A DNA stretch of 64,000 bases from JAAFIP01 sp963775085 (GTDB lineage: Bacteria; Pseudomonadota; Gammaproteobacteria; Burkholderiales; Burkholderiaceae_C), in assembly GCA_963775085.1 (NCBI GenBank), contig CAVZHO010000001.1, positions 1 through 64,000 on the forward strand, read 5' to 3'. How positions within the stretch are numbered: the first letter of the stretch is position 1; each line of letters begins with the position of its first letter. The translations under genes and the position numbers were made by a program. Positions 1 through 7,953 of the stretch are shown here, piece after piece. The notes under the pieces were generated by a model, which was not told the origin of the DNA, did not search any database, and saw only the letters and a program-made list of their open reading frames with translations.

Positions 1-363
1 AACGCATGGTACGCCGCAGGAAAACTCTTCCCCACCAATCATTCTTCCCGCCATCTCATATGCTTAATTAGCCTGTAGGCCAATAAAGTATTGCGGGAGC
101 AGCTATTTAATATGTAGTGATTGCAAAACCACACACTAGGCCCGAACACCGCCACCGCACACAAATGGGTTGCCCAAAGCGGCTCAATGTACGTCATAAT
201 TTGTCTCGCTTAGCGGGCTGAAGAATTCATCGCCCTTATCGTCAACCACCTCGCGTGGTTTAGTCCAACATGGTTTATCTGTCGCCGGTGGCGCTCTTGG
301 GGTTTTTCAGCTTGGCCTCGCGACCGATAAACCTCACTTTTCAAGCATCATCGCAAGCAATTT
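1..363. other. Gene-free left edge with a degenerate dispersed repeat
   Basis: I see no convincing coding sequence here. Positions about 71-117 look like a degenerate copy of the dispersed repeat found many times in this window: a GCCTGTAG start, then a diverged middle, then GAGCAGCTATT. The rest is presumably the upstream region of the gene starting at 364. I see no clear promoter. Confidence 0.4.
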
Positions 364-1140
364 ATGACCGACCAAGTACTCTTAATTCTCCGCGACCCCG
401 TATGGCAGTTCATAGGCTCCGTACTTGCAGTTCTTGCAATCATTGTGTCTGCGATGATCTATCACTTTCAGCGCCAGAAGCGCGAGCTTGCGTTTGGCCT
501 ACTCAGATCCAGACGCGTCGTCGCGATATCGGATGAAATTTCTTCTCGAGTATCCGTTTTAGTTGATGGACATCCCGTCTCTAACGTTCACTTGCTTGAG
601 TTCGGGCTCAAAAATTCAGGATCACAAGCGATTTCCTCAAAAGACTTCGAGCAGGATATGTTGGTTGTGTTTCCCGAGGACTGCAGTATTCTCTCTGTCG
701 ACATCGTCCGAAAGAGCCCGCCAGATTTAGCCACCGGTATCGGATTTAAAACAAACAGTGTCTTTGTACAACCCCATCTTCTTAACGCCGGGGACTTTGC
801 AGTCATCCAAATCCTAGCTTCAATGAAGACTTTGAGCTTTACCACATCTGCCCGGATCAAAGGGATTTCTCAGTTAGCAACCATCAATACAGGCTTCCGG
901 GTTCAGCCATTGCCCTTCTTCCCGTTTTCGCATCCTCTAAACGGAAAACCCATGTTGCTATACGGCATGCTCACAGTAATGCTCTTTTTTTGGTGGCAAA
1001 ACGAATTGGACATTCGAGTTATCTACAGCGGGTTATCTATAGTCGCGCTCCTCATTCTCCAAGCGGTAGCACAGTGGTACTTGGGCGAAAGAGGCGAAGG
1101 AGCTGGGAGGTACATAGATGAAGCCCAATCGGTAGCATGA
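364..1140 (+). CDS. Uncharacterised membrane protein, three predicted TM segments
   Basis: This is a 258-residue protein I cannot assign to a family. The N-terminus has a DPVWQFIG motif followed by a hydrophobic segment at residues about 16-35 and then a basic stretch (RQKRE), so the following domain should lie in the cytoplasm. A soluble domain of roughly 160 residues follows. Two hydrophobic segments (about 196-212 and 219-237) close the protein. The D-P-x-W-Q start before a membrane helix is a pattern I have seen in accessory, often defence- or island-linked, proteins of proteobacteria, but that is recollection and not proof. Base composition is clearly more AT-rich than in the metabolic genes further right, which fits an accessory gene. 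Confidence 0.7.
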   Translation: MTDQVLLILRDPVWQFIGSVLAVLAIIVSAMIYHFQRQKRELAFGLLRSRRVVAISDEISSRVSVLVDGHPVSNVHLLEFGLKNSGSQAISSKDFEQDMLVVFPEDCSILSVDIVRKSPPDLATGIGFKTNSVFVQPHLLNAGDFAVIQILASMKTLSFTTSARIKGISQLATINTGFRVQPLPFFPFSHPLNGKPMLLYGMLTVMLFFWWQNELDIRVIYSGLSIVALLILQAVAQWYLGERGEGAGRYIDEAQSVA

Positions 1141-1376
1141 GAGTTCATGATGGCCCCTTCAGGGTAGTCGTTGGATTGCACAGCAAGGGGCGTGGGTCTT
1201 GCAAACGAGCATGTGGCCGAACTCTGTACGCCATCAGCAAATGGCTGGGGTCAGGTCTTGCAATGCAAGTATTTCGCCAGAAGTCGAATTCGGCTCAATC
1301 GAAGCTGGTACGTTAAACGGCGGAGCGCGCAACGATAGCGACGGCCGCAGATGGCCCAGCACTGTGGAGAACTGCT

Positions 1377-1544
1377 ATGACGAACTCAGCGAAGAACACG
1401 ATTTGCCTGTCAATCGACGGCAATGCCAAGGAGGAGGCGCAGCTTTATGCGCAGACCATTCCCAATTCGTTCGTCGGCGCGATGCACCGCACGGCGACGG
1501 ACTATCCGATGGGGAAGAGAGGCGACGTGTTGACCGTTGAATGA
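1377..1544 (+). pseudogene. Truncated duplicate of the VOC/PhnB-like gene at 2448
   Basis: Reading from the ATG at 1377 gives 55 residues that align without gaps to the first 55 of the gene at 2448: MTNSAKNTICL versus MTNAAKNTVCL, then FYAQT/LYAQT and KxGDVLTVE in both. The frame ends at a TGA exactly where the intact copy continues with FTVMG. The homology extends a few bases upstream into TGGAGAACTG, so this is a tandem duplication that has lost its 3' two thirds. No function is expected. Confidence 0.75.
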
Positions 1545-1712
1545 ACGAAAGCGAATTTGAGTTGTGCCAAAAAAAAGTAAATAGGGTCAAGCAAATGGGA
1601 TCTTGCAATCCAGAATTTAGATATAAATAGTGGTCAAATAATGATTTAAACAAGTGCACGGCGATGAGAAATTGCAACTTGATTTCGTAGCCCCACGCCC
1701 CAGAGAACCACC

Positions 1713-2360
1713 ATGTCCAAACTCCGCGTAGAAAGCTTCACCATCTCCCTCGATGGTTTCGGCGCGGGCCCTGACCAAGACTTTAACAACCCGCTGGGAG
1801 TGAGCGGCACTTCGCTGCATGGCTGGGCCATTCCTACCCGCACGTTTCAAAAAGGCTTGTTTGGTAAGGATGGCGGAACAACGGGCGTGGATGAAGACTT
1901 TGCTGCGCGGGGCTTTAGCAACGTTGGTGCTTGGATTTTGGGCCGCAACATGTTTGGGCCGGTGCGCGGCCCTTGGCCGGATGAGATCTGGCGGGGTTGG
2001 TGGGGCGAGAACCCGGTCTACCACATGCCCGTGTTCGTGCTAACCCACCACGCACGCGCGCCGCTGGTGATGGAGGGCGGCACCACCTTCCACTTTGTGA
2101 CGGATGGCCCCGTCGCCGCGCTTGAACGCGCCCGTGAGGCTGCTGGAGCCAAGGACGTGCGCGTGGGCGGCGGCGTGAACACGATTCAACAGTATCTGCA
2201 CCTGGGCCTGATTGATGAGATGCACATCGCCATTGCGCCGGTGCTACTGGGCGCGGGCGAACGCCTCTTTGAAGGCGTCAACCTGCCTGCCTTGGGCTAC
2301 GCCTGCACCCAGCACGAAAGTACGCCGCTTGCCACGCACGTGGTGTTTACCCGACAATAA
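1713..2360 (+). CDS. Dihydrofolate reductase family protein (RibD C-terminal-like)
   Basis: The 215-residue protein begins MSKLRVESFTISLDGFGAG. This is the usual start of the RibD C-terminal/DHFR-fold family of stand-alone NADPH-dependent reductases, which also includes YyaP/YwjB-like proteins. The mid region has the WILGRNMFGP and PVFVLTHHAR segments, followed by FVTDGPVAALERAREAAG and VGGGVNTIQQYLHLGLIDEMHIAIAPVLLG, where the glycine-rich GGGVN loop should contact the cofactor phosphate. Family membership is clear, but the substrate is unknown. It sits just upstream of, and co-oriented with, the VOC gene at 2448, with an 87-bp gap. It is not a folate-pathway DHFR. Confidence 0.85.
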   Translation: MSKLRVESFTISLDGFGAGPDQDFNNPLGVSGTSLHGWAIPTRTFQKGLFGKDGGTTGVDEDFAARGFSNVGAWILGRNMFGPVRGPWPDEIWRGWWGENPVYHMPVFVLTHHARAPLVMEGGTTFHFVTDGPVAALERAREAAGAKDVRVGGGVNTIQQYLHLGLIDEMHIAIAPVLLGAGERLFEGVNLPALGYACTQHESTPLATHVVFTRQ

Positions 2361-2447
2361 CTACCGTGTGTGGCCCAAGGCCTGGATCACGCCGAACGTG
2401 CACCAACGGCTACGACCGAAGGTAGCCTGCCACCATGGAGAACTGAC

Positions 2448-2933
2448 ATGACAAACGCAGCGAAAAACACGGTTTGCCTCTGGTACAACGGCGATGCCGA
2501 GGAGGCGGCGCGGTTTTATGCGCAGACCTTTCTCAACTCGTCGGTCGGCGCGTTGCACCGCGCGCCGGGGGACTACCCGGCGGGCAAGCAAGGCGACGTG
2601 TTGACGGTCGAATTTACCGTGATGGGGGTGGCGTGCCTGGGGATCAACGGCGGGCCTGCGGTCAAGCACAGCTGGGCTTTCTCGTTCCAAGTGGCCACGG
2701 CGGACCAGGCTGAAACCGACCGCTACTGGAACGCGATAGTTGGCAACGGCGGCAACGAGAACGCCTGCGGCTGGTGCCAGGACAAATGGGGACTGTCCTG
2801 GCAGATCACACCGGTGGCCTTGACCAAAGCCGTCACCGGCCCCGATGCAGCCGCCGCCAAGCGCGCGTGGGAGGCGATGATGCAGATGAAAAAGATCGAT
2901 GTCGCGGCGATTGAAGCGGCGGTGCGCGGTTGA
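2448..2933 (+). CDS. VOC family protein (PhnB / 3-demethylubiquinone methyltransferase-like)
   Basis: I chose the ATG at 2448 (161 residues) because the family starts with a short lead into a beta strand and an x-Y-N-x-x-AEEAAxFY motif, here WYNGDAEEAARFYAQTF. The longer reading frame begins inside the preceding gap. The C-terminal half has the usual NACGWCQDKWGLSWQITP segment and a closing helix, AAKRAWEAMMQMKKIDVAAIEAA. These proteins are vicinal-oxygen-chelate fold members of unknown reaction, and the '3-demethylubiquinone methyltransferase' name is historical. A truncated paralogue lies 1 kb upstream. The antitoxin gene follows after 50 bp. Confidence 0.85.
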   Translation: MTNAAKNTVCLWYNGDAEEAARFYAQTFLNSSVGALHRAPGDYPAGKQGDVLTVEFTVMGVACLGINGGPAVKHSWAFSFQVATADQAETDRYWNAIVGNGGNENACGWCQDKWGLSWQITPVALTKAVTGPDAAAAKRAWEAMMQMKKIDVAAIEAAVRG

Positions 2934-2983
2934 GTGTGTATGGCGTTAGAATTATTGCTACCCACATCAACAGGACACCTGCC

Positions 2984-3211
2984 ATGAACACCCAGCTACT
3001 GCAGCAAGCCAGCGTGCTCGCCATTGACGAGCAGATTGAGCTGGTGGAGGCTATTTGGAACGGCATCGTCAGTCGCGATAAGGCACCGCAGCTTACGCAG
3101 GCGCAAAGCATCGAGCTAGACCGCAGATTGGCAGACCACTTGGCCCATCCTGACAATGCGGTGCCTTGGAGTGAGGTAAAGGCTGCTGCCATGGCGCGCA
3201 TGGGCCGATGA
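2984..3211 (+). CDS. Type II addiction module antitoxin (ParD-like, TIGR02574 type)
   Basis: This is a 75-residue protein starting MNTQLLQQASVLAIDEQIEL, with the typical L-x-x-x-E-x-I-E-L-V-E-A-I-W pattern. It ends with ELDRRLADHLAHPDNAVPWSEVKAAA, matching the 'putative addiction module component' family that partners ParE/RelE-fold toxins. The ATG at 2984 is preferred over an in-frame start at 2930 because family members begin directly with this helix. Its stop overlaps the toxin start by four bases (ATGA), so translation is probably coupled. Such antitoxins usually repress their own promoter, but I see no operator. Confidence 0.85.
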   Translation: MNTQLLQQASVLAIDEQIELVEAIWNGIVSRDKAPQLTQAQSIELDRRLADHLAHPDNAVPWSEVKAAAMARMGR

Positions 3212-3507
3212 GTTTGCCGATTGCGCTACACAGCGCCGCAAAAGCTGAATTCATAGATGCCGCGGCCTGGTACGACAGCAAGCGGTCTGGATTGGGCATG
3301 GAGTTCATCGCAGAAATCGACCGCTGTGTTTCGCTGGCATCCTCGCACCCGAGCAATTACGCTGTGGTGCGCGGAGATATGAGGCGCGTAGTGGCTAACC
3401 GCTTCCCGTACAGTGTTTACTTTCGCGCTGAGAAAAACCGCATCGTCGTTCTGGCCATATTTCATAGCAGCAGAGACCCTGCTGTTTGGCTAGAAAGAAA
3501 ATATTGA
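3208..3507 (+). CDS. ParE/RelE-fold toxin of a type II toxin-antitoxin pair
   Basis: The 99-residue protein has the RelE/ParE superfamily layout. An N-terminal helix contains AEFIDAAAWYDSKRSGLGMEFIAEIDRCV. The central RRVVANRFPYSVYFRAEKNRIVVLAIFHSSRDPAVW block is the usual R-x-x-x-x-x-x-FPY-x-x-x-Y and H-x-x-R-x-P-x-x-W signature. It overlaps the antitoxin gene by 4 bp, and its stop overlaps the next start (TGATG at 3505-3509). Family knowledge predicts inhibition of gyrase or of translation. The sequence does not say which. The operon order, antitoxin first, is standard for this class. Confidence 0.88.
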   Translation: MSLPIALHSAAKAEFIDAAAWYDSKRSGLGMEFIAEIDRCVSLASSHPSNYAVVRGDMRRVVANRFPYSVYFRAEKNRIVVLAIFHSSRDPAVWLERKY

Positions 3508-3974
3508 TGACCACCCCGACCACGCCACACACTGAATCCACCACAGACCGCGAGTTTGTGCACACGCGGCTGATCGACGCGCCGCGCGAGCGCGTGTTCC
3601 GCGCGTTTGCACAGCCTGCGCACCTGGCCAAGTGGTGGGGGCCGGATGGCTTTAGCAGTACGTTTGAGACGTTTGACCTGCGCGTGGGTGGCCACTGGCG
3701 TTTTGTGATGCATGGGCCGGATGGCACCGACTATCCGAACGAGATCGTGTTTCGGGAACTGGTAGCACCAGAGCGGGTGGTGCTGGAGCATCTGGGGTCA
3801 GTGCACCATTTCTTTTTGACCATCACATTGACCGAGCAGGCAGGCAAAACGCTGGTGGGTTGGCGGCAGGTGTTTGACACGGCGCAGGAGAAAGAGGCGG
3901 TGGCCGAGTTTGTCTTCGATGCGAACGAGCAGAACCTCGCCCGCCTGGAAAAAGAAGTGAAAAACGTGCTGTAG
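3507..3974 (+). CDS. SRPBCC / AHSA1-like domain protein
   Basis: The ATG at 3507 overlaps the toxin stop and gives 155 residues. The protein has the AHSA1-type START-fold pattern: RLIDAPRERVFRAFAQPAHLAKWWGPDGF, then DLRVGGHWRFVMHGPDG, then the closing helix LARLEKEVKNVL. These proteins bind hydrophobic ligands. No specific role can be given. It is translationally linked to the toxin-antitoxin pair, although it resembles a housekeeping passenger more than a toxin component. Its TAG stop codon (3972-3974) lies inside a copy of the dispersed repeat at 3970-4018. Confidence 0.85.
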   Translation: MTTPTTPHTESTTDREFVHTRLIDAPRERVFRAFAQPAHLAKWWGPDGFSSTFETFDLRVGGHWRFVMHGPDGTDYPNEIVFRELVAPERVVLEHLGSVHHFFLTITLTEQAGKTLVGWRQVFDTAQEKEAVAEFVFDANEQNLARLEKEVKNVL

Positions 3975-4018
3975 TCCTTGTCACCAGGACGTAAGCAGCT
4001 CACATAAATATAGCAATT
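3970..4018 (+). repeat. Dispersed repeat at a convergent gene junction
   Basis: GTAGTCCTTGTC, a variable CACC, then GGACGTAAGCAGCT. This is the same short palindromic-type repeat as at 14545, 19954, 49148 and 57457. It lies exactly between two convergent genes and supplies the stop codon of the SRPBCC gene. Confidence 0.75.
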
Positions 4019-4313
4019 AAAGTGACCAGGCCTTGTAAACCGTCCAGGCACCGATCAACAGAAACCCCGCACCTGCCACCAACTGCAGGGTACGCGGTGA
4101 CACCAAGGTTCCCAGCCAGCTGCCCGCTACCACGCCAATACCCGCGCTCAACGTGAGCGCTGCGCTGGCAGCAATAAACACCGTCCATTTGCTGACGGCG
4201 GCGTTGCTGTCAGAGGCAAACAGCATGGTGGCGAGCTGGGTTTTGTCGCCCAGTTCGGCCAGAAACACCGCGATAAAAATGGTGAAAAAAGATTGCAGTG
4301 CAGCGGTGCTCAT
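4017..4313 (-). CDS. TMEM165/GDT1 (UPF0016) family half-size transporter
   Basis: A 98-residue membrane protein with three predicted helices and the diagnostic E-x-G-D-K-T motif in AVFLAELGDKTQLATMLFA at residues about 16-34. GDT1 family proteins move Mn2+ or Ca2+ across membranes. Full-length members carry two copies of the motif, whereas this single-repeat form should act as a dimer, as known for short bacterial members. It lies 10 bp downstream of the 2-hydroxyacid dehydrogenase and is probably co-transcribed with it. The C-terminus ends at the dispersed repeat shared with the convergent SRPBCC gene. Confidence 0.85.
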   Translation of the reverse strand: MSTAALQSFFTIFIAVFLAELGDKTQLATMLFASDSNAAVSKWTVFIAASAALTLSAGIGVVAGSWLGTLVSPRTLQLVAGAGFLLIGAWTVYKAWSL

Positions 4314-4323
4314 GCGGTGGTAC

Positions 4324-5307
4324 TCATGCAGAAATAACTTGCGGATTCAGCGGTGTCTTGGCCTTGCCTTGCAGCAGATAGCCAATCAGATTGTCCGCCG
4401 CCAAATTGCTCATGGCCAGGCGCGTAGGCCGGGAGGCGCTGCCGATATGCGGGGTGAGCACCACGTTTTTCAGAGCGAGCAGTTTGGGGTTGACCTTGGG
4501 CTCGCCCTCAAACACGTCCAGGCCCGCACCGGCAATCTGGTGCGCCGCCAATGCCGCCGCCAGCGCGTCTTCGTCGATCAAACCGCCTCGGCCAATGTTG
4601 ATGAGGTTGGCGGTGGGCTTCATGCGCGCAATCTCGGCGGCGCCTACGGTGTGGTGGGCCTCTGCGCTGTAGGGCAGCACCAGCACGATGTGGTCGGCCT
4701 GGGAGAAAAGGTCTTCTTTGCTGACGTAGCGGGCATTCACGCTGGCCTCGGTGGCGGCATCCAGCTTGCTGCGGTTGTGGTAAACGACGTTCATGCCAAA
4801 GCCGTGCGCACCGCGCTTTGCGATAGCCTGGCCGATGCGGCCCATGCCCAAAATGCCCAGGGTGCTGCCGTGGATGTCGCTGCCCATGAACATGTCGTAG
4901 CTCCAGCGGGTCCACTGGCCTGCGCGCAGATAGGCTTCGCTCTCGCTGACGCGGCGGGCGGTGGCCATCAGCAGGGTAAAGCCCAGGTCGGCGGTGGTCT
5001 CGGTCAGCACGTCGGGGGCGTTGGTGCCCAGCACGCCGGCGGCGGTCATGGCGCTCAAATCGAAGTTGTTGTAGCCGACCGCCATATTGGCGCAGATTTT
5101 CAGGTCGGGGCAGGCGGCCAGCAGTTCAGCGTCTATGCGCTCGCCGCCGGTGGTAAACATGCCGACCTTGCCTTGCAGCTTGGCAATCATCTCGGCCTTG
5201 GTCCACAGCACGTCGGCCTGGTTGGACTCGACTTCAAAGTGTTCAGACAAACGGGCAACGACCTCGGGGAAGTTGGCGCGGGCGATGAGGATGGCTGGTT
5301 TTTTCAT
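4324..5307 (-). CDS. D-2-hydroxyacid dehydrogenase (glyoxylate/hydroxypyruvate reductase type)
   Basis: The 327-residue protein has a full D-2-hydroxyacid dehydrogenase layout. The NAD(P)-binding G-x-G-x-x-G motif is in LGILGMGRIGQAIAKR (about 152-167). The catalytic Arg is in INIGRGGLIDEDAL, the Glu in GLDVFEGEP, and the His in TPHIGSASRPTR. The closest functional types are GyaR/GhrB/TkrA enzymes that reduce glyoxylate, hydroxypyruvate or 2-ketogluconate. The substrate cannot be read from sequence. It is separated from the antiporter gene upstream by 48 bp holding a dispersed repeat copy (5311-5352), and is followed closely by the GDT1 gene. Confidence 0.9.
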   Translation of the reverse strand: MKKPAILIARANFPEVVARLSEHFEVESNQADVLWTKAEMIAKLQGKVGMFTTGGERIDAELLAACPDLKICANMAVGYNNFDLSAMTAAGVLGTNAPDVLTETTADLGFTLLMATARRVSESEAYLRAGQWTRWSYDMFMGSDIHGSTLGILGMGRIGQAIAKRGAHGFGMNVVYHNRSKLDAATEASVNARYVSKEDLFSQADHIVLVLPYSAEAHHTVGAAEIARMKPTANLINIGRGGLIDEDALAAALAAHQIAGAGLDVFEGEPKVNPKLLALKNVVLTPHIGSASRPTRLAMSNLAADNLIGYLLQGKAKTPLNPQVISA

Positions 5308-5310
5308 GGC

Positions 5311-5352
5311 AATATGACTTGTAGCCCTTTAAACAAAAGCGTAAGCAGCTAT
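5311..5352 (+). repeat. Dispersed repeat, diverged copy
   Basis: TTGTAGCCCTTTAAACAAAA followed by GCGTAAGCAGCTATGG. The 3' half (GTAAGCAGCTAT) matches the other copies, while the middle has diverged. It fills the 48-bp gap between the antiporter and dehydrogenase genes. Confidence 0.6.
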
Positions 5353-5355
5353 GGA

Positions 5356-6624
5356 TTAGGTAGCGGAGGCAACGGAAGCACTGGCTGGCAGTGTGGGCGT
5401 GGCGGGAGCGGCAGCTGCGGGTGCGGCTTTAACCTTGCCGCGTATCGGCTCGGGGTGCCAGCCAGCGACGAGCATCAGCACGGCAAAGCCCAGCACATAG
5501 CCCACCGCGACATGCCAGCCGCCCTTGATCCAGGCACCGACTGATTTGGCCTCGGGGTACATATTGCTCAGCGCCACGCCGGCGGACGAGCCAAACCAGA
5601 TCATGCTGCCGCCAAAGCCTACGGCATAAGCCAGCATGCCCCAGTCATAGCCACCCTGGCGCAGGGCCAGCGCGGTGAGCGGGATGTTGTCAAACACGGC
5701 GCTTAAAAAGCCCAGCCCCAGCGTGCTGGTCCAGGAAGCGACGGGCAATTTCTCGACCGGCATCATCGACGCGCACATCACCAACGAGAGCAAAAACACA
5801 CTGCCTTTGAAGGCATCGGGCAACAAACTCCAGGTGGGCTTGCGCCACACACTGGTCACCAGTACGGCGGCCAACACGGCCATGCCGATGACGGGCAGCA
5901 GGGACAGTGTGGCGGGGCTGTTGAGGTTAAACCACACGTTGGCGCCCACCGCAGAGGCCAAAATTATCGCCACGATGACCAGCCGGGCGTACTCGATATG
6001 CGCGCCTGCTTTGGCATCCTTCATGATGGGCTGGTAGGCGTGCTGCTGGCGCGCTGCGATGACACCGAAAAACAGTAGCGCAGGCACGGCGGCGATGTAG
6101 GCGTCCAGCACCTGCATGGGGCTGACACCGGCTATCCACAGCATGGTGGTGGTCGTGTCACCCACCACCGAGCCCGCGCCGCCCGCATTGCTGGCAGCCA
6201 CAATGGCCGCCAGGAAGCCAATGTGCACGCGCTTTTGGTACAGCACGGCGGCCATGGTGCCGCCAATCATTGCAGCGGCGATGTTGTCTAAAAAGCTGGA
6301 GATAAAGAACACCAGAATCAACATCACAAAGCCGCCCTTCCAGTCGTCGGGCAGGTAGTTAGGCAAGATGGCGGGGATTTCAGACTTTTCAAAATGGTCG
6401 GCCAACAGCGCAAAGCCCAGCAGCAGACCCAGCAGGTTGGCCAGCGTCACCCATTCATGGGCTATATGTTTGAGCAGCGAAAAATCGGTAAAGCCCAGTT
6501 TGTAGGCGGCTATCACCACCATGCCGGTGAGCGCTACGTACAGCGTCTGGCCGTGAAACAGTGCTACGCCCAGCAGCGTGAGTGCGAAAAAGATAAATTC
6601 AATAGGGATACCCGCGATAGCCAT
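5356..6624 (-). CDS. NhaD-type Na+/H+ antiporter / ion transporter superfamily protein
   Basis: The 422-residue, highly hydrophobic protein has about 11-12 membrane segments. Two related signature stretches are visible: FFISSFLDNIAAAMIGGTMA in the first half and FLSAVFDNIPLTALALRQGG in the second. Inverted repeats with buried D-N-I are characteristic of NhaD and related ion transporter superfamily proteins. The C-terminal 35 residues are a low-complexity Ala/Pro tail. It should exchange Na+ (or Li+) for protons at the inner membrane. The substrate is inferred from family only. It is probably the first gene of a minus-strand unit with the dehydrogenase and GDT1 genes. Confidence 0.8.
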   Translation of the reverse strand: MAIAGIPIEFIFFALTLLGVALFHGQTLYVALTGMVVIAAYKLGFTDFSLLKHIAHEWVTLANLLGLLLGFALLADHFEKSEIPAILPNYLPDDWKGGFVMLILVFFISSFLDNIAAAMIGGTMAAVLYQKRVHIGFLAAIVAASNAGGAGSVVGDTTTTMLWIAGVSPMQVLDAYIAAVPALLFFGVIAARQQHAYQPIMKDAKAGAHIEYARLVIVAIILASAVGANVWFNLNSPATLSLLPVIGMAVLAAVLVTSVWRKPTWSLLPDAFKGSVFLLSLVMCASMMPVEKLPVASWTSTLGLGFLSAVFDNIPLTALALRQGGYDWGMLAYAVGFGGSMIWFGSSAGVALSNMYPEAKSVGAWIKGGWHVAVGYVLGFAVLMLVAGWHPEPIRGKVKAAPAAAAPATPTLPASASVASAT

Positions 6625-6669
6625 GCCTTGTTTCCTTAAATTTTGTTGTGCGGCCAGGGTCTGGCTGCC

Positions 6670-6696
6670 AGGGTTTGGCCGCCACAGCCAAACCCT
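6670..6696 (-). terminator. Strong hairpin directly after pncB
   Basis: A perfect 10-bp stem, AGGGTTTGGC / GCCAAACCCT, with a 7-base loop begins four bases beyond the pncB stop in its direction of transcription. The run of T residues expected of a classic intrinsic terminator is weak, so this may be a terminator or only a 3'-end stabilising hairpin. Confidence 0.45.
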
Positions 6697-6699
6697 GCA

Positions 6700-7899
6700 T
6701 TATGCAGGCTGTTCGATCTCAAAAACCTGGCGCAGGTAGCCAAGGTATTTTTCGTCTTCGCACATGTTTTTGGACGGGGTGTCGCTCAGCTTGGCCACCG
6801 GCTGGCCGTTACATTTGACCAGCTTCATGACGATTTGCAGAGGCACATGGTCAGGCGGGTCACCCAGGTCGTTGGTGAGGTTGGTGCCGATACCAAATGC
6901 CAACTGGCAGCGGCCGCGAAAGCGCTGGTACAGCTCGATGGTGCGGGGCACCGTCAGGCCATCGCTGAAGATCAAAATTTTGGTTTTCGGGTCAACCCGG
7001 TTGGCCTTGTAATGGGCGATCAGGCGTTCGCCCCAGCTAAACGGGTCGCCGCTGTCGTGGCGCGCGCCGTCAAACAGCTTGCAAAAGTACATGTCAAAGT
7101 CGCGCAAAAAGGCGCTCATGCCGTACACGTCGCTCAATGCAATGCCCAGGTCACCCCGGTACTCTTTGGCCCAGGATTCAAAGGCAAAAATTTGGCTGTC
7201 GCGCAGACGCGGGCCCAGGGCCTGCGCGGCTTGCAGGTATTCATGCGCCATGGTGCCCAGGGGTGTAAAACCCAATTTCATAGCAAACAGCACATTGCTG
7301 GTGCCCGCAAATTGCCCCTCGGGTGCGCTGGTGCCCAGCTTGGCGGCCAGCACGCGCAGCACCTCCTCGTGCCAGGCCTTGGAGAACCGGCGGCGGGTGC
7401 CGTAGTCGGCTATTTTTAAATCGGCCAGGCCATCGGCATGCAGCAGGTCGATCTTGGCATCCAGACGTTTGCGGCCGTCCTGCAGGCGCGGCATTTTTTG
7501 CGTGTTGCGAAAGTACACCTCGTTGACAATGGCCAGCACCGGGATTTCAAACAAAATCGTGTGCAGCCACGGGCCTTGCACGCAAATGTCCAGCTCACCA
7601 TTGGGCAGGGGGGTGATGGTGATGTATTTTTCGTTCAGGCGAAACAGGCCGAGGAAGTCGACAAAGTCACTCTTGATAAAGCGCATGCCACGCAAATAGG
7701 CCAGCTCGGAATCGGAAAACCGCAGCGTGCACAGCGAGCGGATTTCTTCGCGTATCTCTGCCGCATAGGGCGCCAGGTTCATGCCCGGGTTGCGGCACTT
7801 GAACTTGTACTCCACCTGCGCACCCGGAAACTGGTGCAGCACCACCTGCATCATGGTGAATTTGTACAGGTCGGTATCAAGCAGGCTGGTGATGATCAT
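6700..7899 (-). CDS. pncB: Nicotinate phosphoribosyltransferase
   Basis: This 399-residue protein begins MIITSLLDTDLYKFTMMQVV, the family hallmark (L-x-D-T-D-x-Y-x-x-T-M). It contains KIADYGTRRRFS (about 188-199), FDGARHDSGDPFSWGERLIAHY, and KILIFSDGLTVPRTIELYQRF with the phosphoribosyl-binding region. Length matches the bacterial PncB class. The enzyme joins nicotinate to PRPP with ATP to make nicotinate mononucleotide in the NAD salvage (Preiss-Handler) pathway in the cytosol. It follows the patatin-like gene on the same strand with a 54-bp gap. A hairpin closes its 3' end. Confidence 0.97.
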   Translation of the reverse strand: MIITSLLDTDLYKFTMMQVVLHQFPGAQVEYKFKCRNPGMNLAPYAAEIREEIRSLCTLRFSDSELAYLRGMRFIKSDFVDFLGLFRLNEKYITITPLPNGELDICVQGPWLHTILFEIPVLAIVNEVYFRNTQKMPRLQDGRKRLDAKIDLLHADGLADLKIADYGTRRRFSKAWHEEVLRVLAAKLGTSAPEGQFAGTSNVLFAMKLGFTPLGTMAHEYLQAAQALGPRLRDSQIFAFESWAKEYRGDLGIALSDVYGMSAFLRDFDMYFCKLFDGARHDSGDPFSWGERLIAHYKANRVDPKTKILIFSDGLTVPRTIELYQRFRGRCQLAFGIGTNLTNDLGDPPDHVPLQIVMKLVKCNGQPVAKLSDTPSKNMCEDEKYLGYLRQVFEIEQPA

Positions 7900-7953
7900 G
7901 GTGAAGCTTATTTGCCTTGGGCGTGGGACATCGTACCAAACTTGTGGTCTGGT

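Noticed and set aside
1199..1540. 113-codon frame across the VOC remnant
   Set aside because: It is out of frame with the recognisable VOC homology at 1377-1544, which explains the region better.
4153..5544. 463-codon open frame on the plus strand
   Set aside because: It lies opposite the GDT1, dehydrogenase and antiporter genes, is Ala/Gly/His-rich as expected of antisense GC-rich codons, and matches no family.
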